This document shows, piece by piece, positions 22,316 to 32,772 of a stretch of 64,000 bases of DNA (positions within the stretch are counted from its first letter, which is position 1; the number at the start of each line of letters is the position of its first letter). Position numbers and translations under genes: made by a program. Source of the DNA: Stentor coeruleus. Its lineage: Eukaryota > Ciliophora > Heterotrichea > Heterotrichida > Stentoridae. The stretch is from NCBI GenBank assembly GCA_001970955.1, contig MPUH01000023.1, positions 62,001 through 126,000 of the forward strand, read 5' to 3'. The notes under the pieces are model-generated. The model saw only the letters and a list, made by a program, of their open reading frames with translations, searched no databases and was not told where the DNA came from.

Positions 22316-22675
22316 ATGGTAAAAGCTAATAGAGGAAGATGGACTCCTCAAGAAATTTCAATTTTTAACCATGCTGTCAAGCTAAATATGACTTGGAAGC
22401 AAGTGGCCCAGTTAATAGGTACAAGAACAGCTGAGCAGTGTCGCTCACACAATCAGAAGATGAAACTTTATTTATTTAACAGAAAAACTAACTCGCAGAT
22501 TATGTACTTTCTATATAGGATTAATAAAGGAACTCAGTATGAACCTCAACGTGAATATTCTACTAATATTGATACAATTTTTGAGCCTTTTGATGTGTCG
22601 AATGATACTGCTGAGTCTGATGAAATCGAAATGTCAAATTTTGAATGCATTAGTTTATGTGAAGAACTTTTATAA
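22316..22675 (+). CDS. Single-repeat SANT/Myb DNA-binding protein
   Basis: A 119-aa protein. Residues 5-50 are one Myb/SANT repeat: GRWTPQEISIFNHAVK, then MTWKQVAQLIGTRTAEQCRSHNQKM. The last part resembles the SHAQKYF-type single-Myb class (RTP.QVRSHAQKY). Such repeats bind DNA or histone tails. The C-terminal half is short and acidic (SNDTAESDEIEMS), as expected of a small regulator. ATATATATAATG is at the start. Ends TAA. Confidence 0.88.
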   Translation: MVKANRGRWTPQEISIFNHAVKLNMTWKQVAQLIGTRTAEQCRSHNQKMKLYLFNRKTNSQIMYFLYRINKGTQYEPQREYSTNIDTIFEPFDVSNDTAESDEIEMSNFECISLCEELL

Positions 22676-24108
22676 ATGCCTAAGTAAAATAACGAAGGCT
22701 GAAATAAACTTTCTAAATATGCTTTTGTAGTTTTAGCTTTGAAAACAGATCATAAGGACTTATTATATAAATCGAGCTAGTATACTGAATTGTATGATTT
22801 TATGATATTTTATATGAAGAAGGGTTTTTAGGTGGATGGGCTTTAGATATGATAAGAGAGTAGTCAGAGAGGATGTAAGGGGTTATGTAGGAAATGGATA
22901 AGTTAAAGGTATTATGGAATTGATTTAAAATTTTAATTCAAAGTATAAGGAAATCATGCTTTTTTTAAAGAATTGGCTTGTGAAAATGTATTTTGTGGAG
23001 AGACTTGTAGGATTTTAGATAAAAAGTATAGAGAATGATTAGTTTTTTTTAATAAAATGTGGTTTTTGGTAAGGGTTTTTTTGTGGCAGTTTATTTGTCC
23101 TTGGAAGGCTGTATTTTGTGATTTAATAGGATTTAAAGATCAATTGACTATGTATTTTAGGAATTAAATAAGCCGTAAATGTCGTAAAAAACATAATTAT
23201 TGTTTGGGATCTTTAGTATCTTTGACCTCATTAATCAAAAAGTTTGAATTTACTTTCTTATATTAATGCAAGAAGTTAAAAAAACTTCAAATTGCTGGTT
23301 AAATGTGAAACTTTAGGTCTGTGAAGATATTTTTCAATGATTTCTCAGACTCACTTATATTTTTCTTTAGAAAAAGTTTGGAAGATTTATTTAAGTTATC
23401 TTGAAAAGCTGAAAAATCTATATAGTAAATGTGTTTTTTAAGATTTATAGGCTTTCAAATAATGTACTTGCTTTACTTGTATTAGATAATTTTTTGTGAA
23501 AAAAATTTTTAGCTTTTTATGTTGTATTGAAATATGTAATAAATTGAATTTATTATGTCTGTCAAATTCGAGGATTATTTTGCGAGTTTTATTATGATTA
23601 GTGAAATAAATAGCAAAATATTTTGCCTTTGTTCCAGGCTGAATAAAATTATTATTAAATAAATATCATATTTATAGATTGATTAAGTTTAGGAAATTAA
23701 TAAGGTATTGCTGATAAACTTGAATCCTTTCTCACTTTAATCTAAATAGGATATGCTAATAGCTCAAAAATTCAATTTTCTTACACAAGTTTTACTTATT
23801 CATAACTTTACCCATATCCTGATCACATTTATCCTATTCCATACTTTTAATCTATCTCTTGATAAAATTTTTACAAAAGCATGTTATTTAAATACCTAAA
23901 AAGGTAAAATATCATCTAAATGCAAACAACAACAAAAAAACTTTTCCAATTATCCATAATACATTTAAAATATACATTAATAATTTTCATATCACATAAT
24001 AAAATTTTCTCATAAAAAAATCACCCAATTCCAAGCATTTTCTAATCTTCCTCTTACCCCAGCTTCAAAAAAATACATATTTTTTACTATAAAAGTCTCA
24101 TAAAAATA
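22676..24108. other. Intergenic, no gene seen
   Basis: G/T-rich after the Myb gene, then C-rich and G-poor from about 23760 to the next start. No ORF or RNA recognised. Confidence 0.6.
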
Positions 24109-24297
24109 ATGGATCCTAGGATGGAATTCATAAAGAATTGTCTAAGTCTTTCTTTTAAATTTGCAGCTTTGACTTATGTCTTTTACTTATGCCACATTAG
24201 AGTTCCTGAAACCTATATCTGCAAGGACTACAAGAAATTTTCATTAGAAGAAATTGAAAAGGCATGGAAGCACAATGAGCCTACACAAGAAGCATAA
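24109..24297 (+). CDS. 62-aa single-TM protein, unknown
   Basis: One membrane segment at about residues 10-29 (CLSLSFKFAALTYVFYLCHI) is followed by a short charged tail ending KAWKHNEPTQEA. No family recognised; small mitochondrial or ER membrane proteins look like this. Support comes from the long G-free C-rich flank before ATAATGG, typical of real starts here, and sensible composition. Its stop is 12 bp from the stop of the convergent gene. Ends TAA. Confidence 0.65.
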   Translation: MDPRMEFIKNCLSLSFKFAALTYVFYLCHIRVPETYICKDYKKFSLEEIEKAWKHNEPTQEA

Positions 24298-24309
24298 GAT
24301 ATTTATCAT

Positions 24310-25071
24310 TTACTTATGAGTATTTTTCCTATTAAACTCTACTTTATTGCATGTTTCTTCAAAAAGCTTAAAAAGTGCATCTTCAGTTTGAAGTCTTTTT
24401 TGCTGTTCTAATAATGCTTCTTCTTCTAAATGGTTTTGCATTTCCTCAAACATTTTCCACAAGAAAGTATTTCGGCTTAGTCTTTCTTCTTTAAGTTTTA
24501 TTAGCGCGATATTAAAATCTTCGAATCCTTTGCTTATATTTTCAATAATATCATCAGTTTTTCTTTGACGGTCTTTTTGTTCCCCTTCAACAATTTGCGC
24601 AATGACTGAAATACCTTCATTTAGTCTATTATGAGATAATTTATAGTCTTTTTCTCTTTCTTTAGACTGTTTTTTTAGGTCAAGCTTAAGTGAATATAAT
24701 TCATCATCAAGATATGTTTCAATGTTTTCTTCATAATCTTCTGTGCTTTTTGAGAGTTTATTAAGTTCTAAAGCTACTTTTGAAGACTGAAGGGAAAGCT
24801 TTTTTGTGAGTTTTGAACTGATAAGGCAATATGTGGATTTGCCCATTTCTAGTGAGTTAATAGATTTCTCAGTATCATGCTGGGTAAGTTCGATTTTGCT
24901 TATCAAGTAATAGGCTGTAGAGTCTATTCTGCTTTCAAAATTCCTTAAAATAGGCTCGATTGCTGGTTTTTTTTCTATTGGTAGTGTTGAAGATTTTTTA
25001 TAAGTTTTTAGATGTTTTGATAACTCTTTGATTTGAGCGAAGTTTGACTGTTCTCTAGTTAAAGTAAACAT
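24310..25071 (-). CDS. SF-assemblin-like coiled-coil protein
   Basis: A 253-aa all-helical protein. Its C-terminal half follows the SF-assemblin pattern of regularly broken heptads with charged blocks: GEQKDRQRKTDDIIENISKG, LKEERLSRNTFLWKMFEEM, and RLQTEDALFKLFEETCNKV near the end. SF-assemblin forms the striated rootlet fibres attached to basal bodies. The assignment rests on pattern, not search. It lies 24 bp downstream of the next coiled-coil gene on the same strand. Ends TAA. Confidence 0.7.
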   Translation of the reverse strand: MFTLTREQSNFAQIKELSKHLKTYKKSSTLPIEKKPAIEPILRNFESRIDSTAYYLISKIELTQHDTEKSINSLEMGKSTYCLISSKLTKKLSLQSSKVALELNKLSKSTEDYEENIETYLDDELYSLKLDLKKQSKEREKDYKLSHNRLNEGISVIAQIVEGEQKDRQRKTDDIIENISKGFEDFNIALIKLKEERLSRNTFLWKMFEEMQNHLEEEALLEQQKRLQTEDALFKLFEETCNKVEFNRKNTHK

Positions 25072-25095
25072 TAGATTTATAATGAAGTAATTTAT

Positions 25096-26580
25096 TTATT
25101 CAACTCGCTTTAGTGTTATCCTTCGGTCAATTTCTGGAGTCTTATCTCTATTTGATACTTGCCTATGATCCCCTTGATTAAATGTTTCACCACTTTCTAA
25201 TGTATTTCTTGAAACCTTATGCAAAGACTCTTGTGCTGATATTTCACGGACTATATCATTAGTTTTTTTCATGGCAAATTTTTCTAAGGCTTGTTTCGCT
25301 TCTTCTGCTTTGTCTTGAAGAGGTTTGACCATATCTTCAAGTTTGCAGTATATAATCGAAAACATTTCTTCAAGGGAATTTTTCGTTTCTGTAATTTTGC
25401 TTCCTGGACTTATATCTAAAGTGTTCTCAATTTCTAATGTGTGAAGAATCTTAAATCCCCAATTCAAAACCTGATCATAAGTTAGCACCGATTTGTGGAG
25501 TTTTTCTTTAATAACCGCATATTCCTTATAACAACTCGAAAGTTTTCCCTCCATATCTTCAATATCAGAATAAATTTTCCTATTATTCCCCCCATCATCT
25601 AACTGTGCTTCAACCAGTTTATCCCTTATCTGACTATTATACTCTTTAAGTGCTTCTAATTTCTTCTCAGCTTCATTAACAGCAGTAACTAAGCTTCCAT
25701 AGCTTTCTTCCCTAGTTAAAAACTTCTCAACTATTTCATTTATATCCGAAACTCCAGTTGCCGCTTTGATTTTCTGAAATGCTTGTTCGATACTCACCCC
25801 TTTAACTACTTCTTTTTCAAGTTTTTTTCTAAGAAATAAAAACCATAGTCTATTTGCTAATAAACTTTCTCTTATTTTAGCTTCTTGTGAATCTTTATCA
25901 TCATTTGCTGCAGCTTCTGAAATATCAGCTTGTCTTTTTTGTCTTTCTTCTCTTCTTAATGCTAAATCTTGTCTTTCTTTTACGTTTTTTTCTAATTGAA
26001 TTATTCTATCATTTTTCCTTTTTTGATCTACAGCAATAGCTTGTTTGATTTCTTGAAGGATTTGCTTGGATTGGTATTGGTTTTCTCTGATTTTACGGAA
26101 TTTATCTGTTTCTGTGTTTAGGATGCTCCGTGAGTTTTTAAGAGAGATTTGTAGTGAATTCGCTTTAATTTCCATTGCGATTTTATCTTTTTTCATCCTA
26201 TCAAGCATATGTAGATATGTTCTTTTATTACCCATTTCACATTCATGTCTGTATCTATTTTGTTCAAGAGAATTTTTTAGCATCTCTATTTTATATTGTA
26301 AGCTTTTTAAATCTTGATCTGCTAGATTAGATGATGCATTAGCAGTTTCGATTTCTGCTTTGAGCTTTTCATAATAAATGCGCTTTTTATTGTTTATCTC
26401 ACGAGCTCTGTCATGACGTTTACGAATCAAAGATAACTGGGCTGCTATTTCTGAAGTCTCTTCTTCTTGATTAAGAGGCTCTTCTTCAAAATCACTTGTC
26501 CGATCTAGTTGATTTAGTAACATACGAGAATACTTGGATTTAGTTATTGGAGAAGTAGATCTTCTTGATAGTTCAGACAT
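25096..26580 (-). CDS. Outer dynein arm docking complex-like coiled-coil protein (CCDC151/CCDC114 type)
   Basis: A 494-aa coiled-coil protein. N-terminal basic/Ser stretch, then heptads from ~45 to 240, including NKRTYLHMLDRMKKDKIAME. Around residue 275 comes IEQAFQKIKAATGVSDINEI, followed by VEKFLTREESY. An 'F.KIK.ATG.SD..E...KF' element is, to my recollection, characteristic of the docking-complex family (CCDC63/CCDC114 and CCDC151), which anchors outer dynein arms to doublet microtubules. Which paralogue group it belongs to I cannot decide. Head-to-tail with the SF-assemblin-like gene. Ends TAA. Confidence 0.65.
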   Translation of the reverse strand: MSELSRRSTSPITKSKYSRMLLNQLDRTSDFEEEPLNQEEETSEIAAQLSLIRKRHDRAREINNKKRIYYEKLKAEIETANASSNLADQDLKSLQYKIEMLKNSLEQNRYRHECEMGNKRTYLHMLDRMKKDKIAMEIKANSLQISLKNSRSILNTETDKFRKIRENQYQSKQILQEIKQAIAVDQKRKNDRIIQLEKNVKERQDLALRREERQKRQADISEAAANDDKDSQEAKIRESLLANRLWFLFLRKKLEKEVVKGVSIEQAFQKIKAATGVSDINEIVEKFLTREESYGSLVTAVNEAEKKLEALKEYNSQIRDKLVEAQLDDGGNNRKIYSDIEDMEGKLSSCYKEYAVIKEKLHKSVLTYDQVLNWGFKILHTLEIENTLDISPGSKITETKNSLEEMFSIIYCKLEDMVKPLQDKAEEAKQALEKFAMKKTNDIVREISAQESLHKVSRNTLESGETFNQGDHRQVSNRDKTPEIDRRITLKRVE

Positions 26581-26931
26581 TATTATAATCTAACTATAAT
26601 TTTGATTGTAACAATTTAAGTAAAATTTGATTTTTTAGATGATTTTATTATGTGAGTTAGAGAAAATCATATTTTTTAGGTTATGATTACGGTAAAGGAA
26701 TTTTTTTAGCAGAAAAATTGGAGATTTGGTGTGAAAGTTATGAGAGAAGAGACGTTTTTATGGGAATTGAGGAATTTGGCAGGGAATGGAAGAAGGTTGA
26801 TTATTTAGAATTGGGAGAGGATTTTTTTGTATTAAGAGATAGAGGAAAAGAAAGATATGAATGTATACTATGAAGGTATTTATAAGATATAGTGCTATTT
26901 TTTATATCATATAATATCAAAATTAATAAAA
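26581..26931. other. Intergenic, no gene seen
   Basis: G-rich spacer between two minus genes. Nothing recognised. Confidence 0.6.
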
Positions 26932-27699
26932 CTAATTGGTTATGGCGCTTGACTCGGCAATCTCTTCAGTTTTAGCCTTCTTACATAGTTTATCAGTATT
27001 GATCTTCCTTGCTTTAACAACAAAGTTTTCTATTACAAGTGGTTTAATGTAAATATTGTCCTTTGGAGCTATAGCCAAAAAGAAATGTCCATTCATAAAA
27101 TGCGAAGATACCTCCTTCAAGACAATTTTCCTAAAAAACACTGTCCCACTTCCTTCAACATCAATAGTTCCTCGCATGATTTTTTCCCCTAAAGTATTAA
27201 CTTTAATAAGTTTCGGAGGGGACTCGGTATTAAACAAAGATAATGAAAAAGTAACACTTTTAGGTAAAGTGGTTTTATTTCCATTTGAATCTACTATTTG
27301 AAGTAATAAAGAAAATGATCTTTCTTTATATGCTGGACTAGGAACATCACTTAGTAAATTTAAAAAGTAAGTGTGTTGAGGATTTGGTCCACAGAGAAAG
27401 CTCATTAACTGGCTTGAAGCTGATGAATTCTCACTTGAACAGCTTGAAATACTTTGTGATGACTCAAGATTGTGCTCGATTGAGGTAATTTTTTCTAGAG
27501 AACTTCTTGTTTGTTCTGCGATTTTCCTGATCATTTCGTTCTGCTGGGTGACTATTCTGAACAAAGTGAAAAGTATTGAAGGATCAGAAGATGACACAAA
27601 TGGGACTGGAAATGGCTTTACAATAGTTGATGGGCTGGATTTCTGGCAACACCCACAAGACCCGTCCCAGACCTGGCACTTGATATTCAAATTACACAT
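26932..27699 (-). CDS. Paralogue A of a beta-rich family, unknown
   Basis: A 255-aa protein. It opens with a Cys-rich segment (WDGSCGCCQKSSP), then has a short helix (LFRIVTQQNEMIRKIAEQT) and a Ser-rich linker. From ~105 on there are alternating strands ending VLKEVSSHFMNGHFFLAIAP, then IKPLVIENFVVKARK. The same ending occurs in the gene at 29993, so the two are paralogues. The C-terminal half looks like a beta sandwich. I do not recognise the family. Ends TAA. Confidence 0.7.
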   Translation of the reverse strand: MCNLNIKCQVWDGSCGCCQKSSPSTIVKPFPVPFVSSSDPSILFTLFRIVTQQNEMIRKIAEQTRSSLEKITSIEHNLESSQSISSCSSENSSASSQLMSFLCGPNPQHTYFLNLLSDVPSPAYKERSFSLLLQIVDSNGNKTTLPKSVTFSLSLFNTESPPKLIKVNTLGEKIMRGTIDVEGSGTVFFRKIVLKEVSSHFMNGHFFLAIAPKDNIYIKPLVIENFVVKARKINTDKLCKKAKTEEIAESSAITN

Positions 27700-29992
27700 T
27701 TTTATTAATGGTCAAAAAATAGTGTAATATGCCTATTTCTGTTAGTTATCTAGTCTTAGCTTGTTAAATTAACTAAGAGATGTTCTAAAGCTTATGGAAA
27801 TTAAATGATGAATTCAGTCAATACCTCATATAACATATCTCCCTAGGATTATCTATACTAAAATAATAATTCTTAACAGATTTAATCAACTATAAACAAC
27901 TAGTCCTAAACACAAAGGGAAACCTTAAAAATCCTTTATTATAAGAAATTTTAGTCATATCGAAACTTTATTTAAAATGAATTCCATCCTTGAAAACTAT
28001 TATCCCTATATATATAATATAAAATCACAAATGAGATATAAAAAATTCACTAAATTCCACAATATCAATCCTGAAGTTTAAAAACAGACAATTTAGCCAT
28101 CCAAAGCTTAATTCTCAGTATCCTCCTTATCCATATCAAACCTCCCAATATAATTTTTCATCAATCCACCATTTATATTGTTATATCTTATACTATCTCT
28201 TTATTATGTTTAGTTTTTATACAATTTTTTTATTTACTTTATATTCCTAAATCAATACTCATAGAGTTTTCTTATATAAAAGCTAGAAAACGTAATTTTC
28301 TAAAGAAAATAAATTTCTGTACTCTAATTTATTTTCCGAAGCTACTTGTCTTAAGCTGTTCGACAAACTTGATAATTTTAACTGTGATTTGTGAAATCGG
28401 ACTTTATATAAACCTATACAATCTTTAGCATATCTTTACAACTAAAAATAAACACTCCATCAGTATCTTGATTATTTTTAGCAGAAGAATCAATAAAGCA
28501 AAACATTATAAGCAGCTTATTTCATTCTTTTTCCACACTGATTTTCATTTGTATATGCTTATTTCATTCCTTTTTCCACACTGATTTTCATTTGTGTATT
28601 TAAATCAATTCTCTTACTACACAATCACTATAATATTCAGATTTTCTTTAATCCTCTCCTATCTTATCTTATCTTATCCTCTCCTAATCATATCATTCAG
28701 CTGAATTCTCAAAAGAACTTCTCTTAGTTGTATCCTAATATTACAACCTCAGCCTATATAATAAAATCTAGTTATACTTATATTTTCCTGAACTTGTTAC
28801 GTTCAATATCTTAAATTTGATTAATTATTTGCTTATTTAGAATATTTAGCTCAGAATTCAATACTTATTGTTGTTTAATGCTTTTCAAGTATTTTAGAAA
28901 AGTAAACTCTAGATCAAAAATAACTTTCCAACCAAAGAATCTCATGTTATAATATATTTGAAGAGGTAAGCACATATAGTATCTATTTTAATCATGGCAT
29001 ATATGAATATGAGTATATTTAGGAAAAGTTTAGATAATTTAACAAAATATTTTGTTTATATTATAATATAGCAAAAGGAATTTTGAAGAAGGGTATTATA
29101 TTAAGAGATTTTGATGAATTGGGTTGCTTAGGATTATTTTTCATGATTTTGAGGATTTCATGATTTTTAAATGGGTATTAAAAGGTATATATATATAGGA
29201 GAATAATAAAAGAAAGTTTATATTCAAATATTTACTGAGAAAATAATAATAGTATGCTAAAGAAAATTATAATATTCAATATAAGATATCTTTATCTATG
29301 AAATTTTTGTTATTTGATGCATATTCTTTACTATAATAAACACATATAATTTTATAATAAACTATTTAGGAAAGTATTAAATCTAAGGCATTTAAGGACA
29401 ATATAATTTTACTTATATTTAAACATAATGTGAAATATTTTGTTTACTTTATACTCTTATTATCATATTTCATAATAAAAATAATTACAATAACATAAAT
29501 CCAAATCAGTTTTTATCCCTGAAATTTTTATTTCATAAAATCAATCCTAATCAATACCATCAGCTAAATCAAAAAGCATAGCATATATGCACCTTAAAAT
29601 ATACAAAAAAAACTATTGAAAATGCTTTTAAAAAATATTATCCCTGCTTATAAAAGAAAATATAAATATCATAAAGCACAACAAAAACTTATCATTTGGC
29701 ATACAAGAAGTTAAGAGTATCAAGTTAACCCTTAAGCTAATTCATATCCACATTCAATAATAAAGCCCAAGAACCTGTAAAAAATCTTTCTAATCCAGAT
29801 CTTTTCCTCCATAATTAACATCCTCGAAGCCAAAATTCTAAACAATAACGAAAAAATCAATTTAAACTCATACAGCTTTTATCATCATACCAAAGCTTTC
29901 TATCATTTCACTCATAGTTCTTATTTCAAACCTTAACCCTTTTTACATTATTTTTATATTATGGGTATATAAAATTACGTCATTATAACTAT
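27700..29992. other. 2.3-kb gene desert between the paralogue pair
   Basis: Contains a 42-bp tandem duplicate (28515-28600) and a short (TATCT)n tract at about 28655-28685. The base skew flips from C-rich to G-rich near 28800-28960, where only a 26-codon minus ORF is visible (28865-28945). Rest AT-rich. Confidence 0.5.
28515..28600 (+). repeat. 42-bp tandem duplication
   Basis: Two copies of a unit beginning GCTTATTTCATTC, at 28515 and 28557, differing by one inserted C and one or two substitutions. The imperfection argues that it is real DNA, not an assembly duplicate. Confidence 0.85.
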
Positions 29993-30664
29993 TTACTGCT
30001 TTGTTTTTGGTTCTTTAGCCTTGATTGTAATGTTTTTTATTACAATTGGACGTATTGTCCATCCCATACTTTTTATGAAGTCTGAACTTTTTGATTTGAT
30101 TTTCAAGTTAACTGTTTTTCCAATAAAATGAGAAGACACTTCAGTCACTTGTATGCGAAAGTAGGCTACATGCATTTTTTCTAGTAGGAAATAATTCATT
30201 TTTTGTGTATGATTTCCTCTAAGTATGTCTTGTCCTTTCATGTTTTTGTTGATAACTTTTCCATCTTGGCTACAAATCAACACTTGAAGTTCTACCTTTT
30301 CACTAGTTGGGAACACTAAGAAAGTTACTGGTTTTAAGTATACCTTAATTGAAAAATACTTGCACTTACATAAGGGAGTTATTAAGTCTGTAGAGAGCTG
30401 AAGTTCAAAATCGGGTGTTTTCTTCATCTGATGTATTGTTGAAGAATCTTCACCGCTATTATGATTTTCTTCTAGGGTCTCTAAGCTTGTCAGTTTATTG
30501 AATTTTTTTTCTGCTAATAATGATCTTGGGATTGGTAGTTTTTCTTTGTCAATAAACTTTTGTAAACTTTGCACAAACATAGGAAGTTCATGTATAAAGT
30601 CTAAATTCTCAACTTTAGGAAGTGCCTTATGTTCTAAGTTGAGTGTGTTTTCTATTGCTTTCAT
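29993..30664 (-). CDS. Paralogue B of a beta-rich family, unknown
   Basis: A 223-aa protein. Helical first 50 residues (HELPMFVQSLQKFIDKE), a linker, then strands from ~85. The end, QVTEVSSHFIGKTVNLKIKS, then IRPIVIKNITIKAKE, lines up with paralogue A (EVSSHF..G...I, then I.P.VI.N...KA(K/R)). Both also share a (D/K)I(L/M)RG element ~35 residues earlier. The Cys-rich N-terminus of A is absent here. No family recognised. TTATAATAAATATAATG is at the start. Ends TAA. Confidence 0.7.
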   Translation of the reverse strand: MKAIENTLNLEHKALPKVENLDFIHELPMFVQSLQKFIDKEKLPIPRSLLAEKKFNKLTSLETLEENHNSGEDSSTIHQMKKTPDFELQLSTDLITPLCKCKYFSIKVYLKPVTFLVFPTSEKVELQVLICSQDGKVINKNMKGQDILRGNHTQKMNYFLLEKMHVAYFRIQVTEVSSHFIGKTVNLKIKSKSSDFIKSMGWTIRPIVIKNITIKAKEPKTKQ

Positions 30665-31594
30665 TATATTTATTATAATGAATTAGCGTTTTAGATTATC
30701 GCATTATAACAAAATTATCATTTTTGTCAGTAAAAACTGTTACAAGAGAACTGACTTAACTGGATGAGGCAATTTTTTAAACCCAGGCTTATATAAAAAC
30801 TCTTCAAAAAATACTTTTGCATACAAAAAAATCCTTTATCCAAACAATCCACACATTTTCCTGTAAATCTTTAATAAAAAATAATCCTTAGCTCATAAAC
30901 TAAAATAATTCATACTCTTCACATCATACAATCAGATATAAAAAATGTACCAAAGACCATAAGCCTATTCCCAAATCAAAAATTTTTAAAAAACCCATAT
31001 CTGGTATGTTCCATCTACTAAAATACACATTTTAAACATATATTATATTTAATTATTAATTCTAAAATCTCAATATTTTATAAAAACCTACCAACTATAA
31101 ATTATTTTCTTAAAGTGGATGATTTAGTTGAACTTGTCGAGGATCCTTGGATAACAAGATAATTGTTGTTGAATGTTATGCTTTTAAACTTGTTTATTAA
31201 TGCATATTGGATGATTTTCAAAGTACTGGGGCTTGTTAGATTTTATTATGGTTCTATTTTTCAATGTTGGTAGCAAGATGCTTGTTTTTAAACAATTTCA
31301 ACTTTTTTTTATAGAGTTAGTAAGAATCAGTTTTTTGTATGGAATTTTTGTTACAACAATTTTTTTATATAAAATCATATTTCACATATCATCCCAAAAA
31401 CTAAAACTTTCCTATGTATATATCAATAAAACTTTCTAACCTTTTAAGTCTCAAAAAGCAACAAAAAGCCTTCCAGTACTTAATAACTAATTCTGTATTA
31501 TAAATCCCTGAATTCATAAAAACTTAAATTTTAACTTATAATTTTCTTTTTCTCATAACTCATTTAAATACATTTATTAATCAATATAATCTAA
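30665..31594. other. Intergenic with a possible orphan exon
   Basis: C-rich to ~31060, G-rich 31110-31330, then C-rich again, the pattern usually seen around a gene. On the minus strand 31102-31245 is open for 47 codons and ends in a protein-like LVIQGSSTSSTKSSTLRK-stop, but has no ATG. The plus ORF at 31233-31439 starts with TTG and looks spurious. Confidence 0.4.
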
Positions 31595-32740
31595 TTAAGT
31601 ATATCCAAATATTCTTGCTTTTTGTGGTGTTGATGTCTTAGCCCCTAACCTCGTTGGGACTTGTTTAATAAGTTCATCAATCGACGGTAAAGGTTCTTGT
31701 GACCCATCTTCATTTTTAGCAAAAAGATTATAATTCACAGCTTTGTGTGGGAAAAGTTTCTCATATAAAAGTATCAAAATCTGTTCATTTGACACCAAAA
31801 GCTCAAGGATTTTCCTTTTATCAGATGAAGTCAGAGGATTTTTTTCATTTCTATGACTTGAAGCTGCCCGTTTAGTATACTTTTGCGCGAACATATTCTG
31901 TGTTCTTCTTTTTAAAACATCTTTTCTTACTTCATCTACACATTCAAGAAAAAGGTTTTCCATTTCAGACTTTTCAAAATACACAGATGTCTGTTGGGCT
32001 GATACATTAAAATGTTTTTTTTTCTCATAACTCAAACTGAATTTAGCTTTTTTTAATGCTTCATGATAAGCATTTTCAATGTTGTTAAGGTATTTTTCAA
32101 GTTCAAAGAAAAACTCTCCATCTTTCATTGGGTGTTTTTGTAGGAGTTCCATTATTAATAGACCTGATTTAGTTGTTGGGATGAATTTCTGACTACCTTG
32201 ACCGGAACTGGTCATTGGTCTTGATATTCTTGAAGAGTTTTCTAAAGTATTTTCTTGAGAACGTCCTTCTTGTAAGTCTTTAATACGTTTTTTAGCACAT
32301 CGGAGCTGATCTTCTAAGAACTTTCTATCATCTTCTAAACTATCAGCTTTAGCTTTCCATTTATCAGCTTCTTTCTTATAAAATTGAGTTGTTTCACCTA
32401 AATGAACAGCTTCTTCACGAAACCAATCTAATGATGCTTGAAGTTTATTTAACTGCTCATCTCTTCGAAGCTTAACTTCATTTTCATCTGTTTTCTTTTT
32501 GAGTTCTCTAAGTTGAGTATAGAGAGTAAACATTTGACATTTGAAAGCATTAAGGAAATCATTTTCATGTTTGTGAAGAACGTTATCAATATGTGTGTCT
32601 AATTTACCAACATGATCTTGGAGCTGTGAAAAGTATTCGTTTATTTTATCACTGATTTCAGGGTCAACTCCAGACTTATTCATATCAGTGATAAACACCG
32701 ACCTGCGCATTGAAGTATCATCAGGGCTTTTAAGTTCCAT
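31595..32740 (-). CDS. Coiled-coil protein, probably ciliary/cytoskeletal
   Basis: A 381-aa protein. Residues ~30-165 are coiled coil, including LDWFREEAVHLGETTQFYKK, then DDRKFLEDQLRCAKKRIKDL. A Ser-rich linker follows, then a helical domain at ~195-345 (FFFELEKYLNNIENAYHEAL) and a short tail. The 'DR.FLEDQL..AK' style recurs in flagellar-associated proteins, but I cannot name a family. It lies 32 bp downstream of the K+ channel gene on the same strand. Ends TAA. Confidence 0.75.
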   Translation of the reverse strand: MELKSPDDTSMRRSVFITDMNKSGVDPEISDKINEYFSQLQDHVGKLDTHIDNVLHKHENDFLNAFKCQMFTLYTQLRELKKKTDENEVKLRRDEQLNKLQASLDWFREEAVHLGETTQFYKKEADKWKAKADSLEDDRKFLEDQLRCAKKRIKDLQEGRSQENTLENSSRISRPMTSSGQGSQKFIPTTKSGLLIMELLQKHPMKDGEFFFELEKYLNNIENAYHEALKKAKFSLSYEKKKHFNVSAQQTSVYFEKSEMENLFLECVDEVRKDVLKRRTQNMFAQKYTKRAASSHRNEKNPLTSSDKRKILELLVSNEQILILLYEKLFPHKAVNYNLFAKNEDGSQEPLPSIDELIKQVPTRLGAKTSTPQKARIFGYT

Positions 32741-32772
32741 ATTAAGAAAAAAAAATTACGATAACTACTAAA

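Noticed and set aside
31233-31439. 68-codon hydrophobic + ORF
   Set aside because: Starts TTG; AT-rich Phe/Ile bias, no start context.
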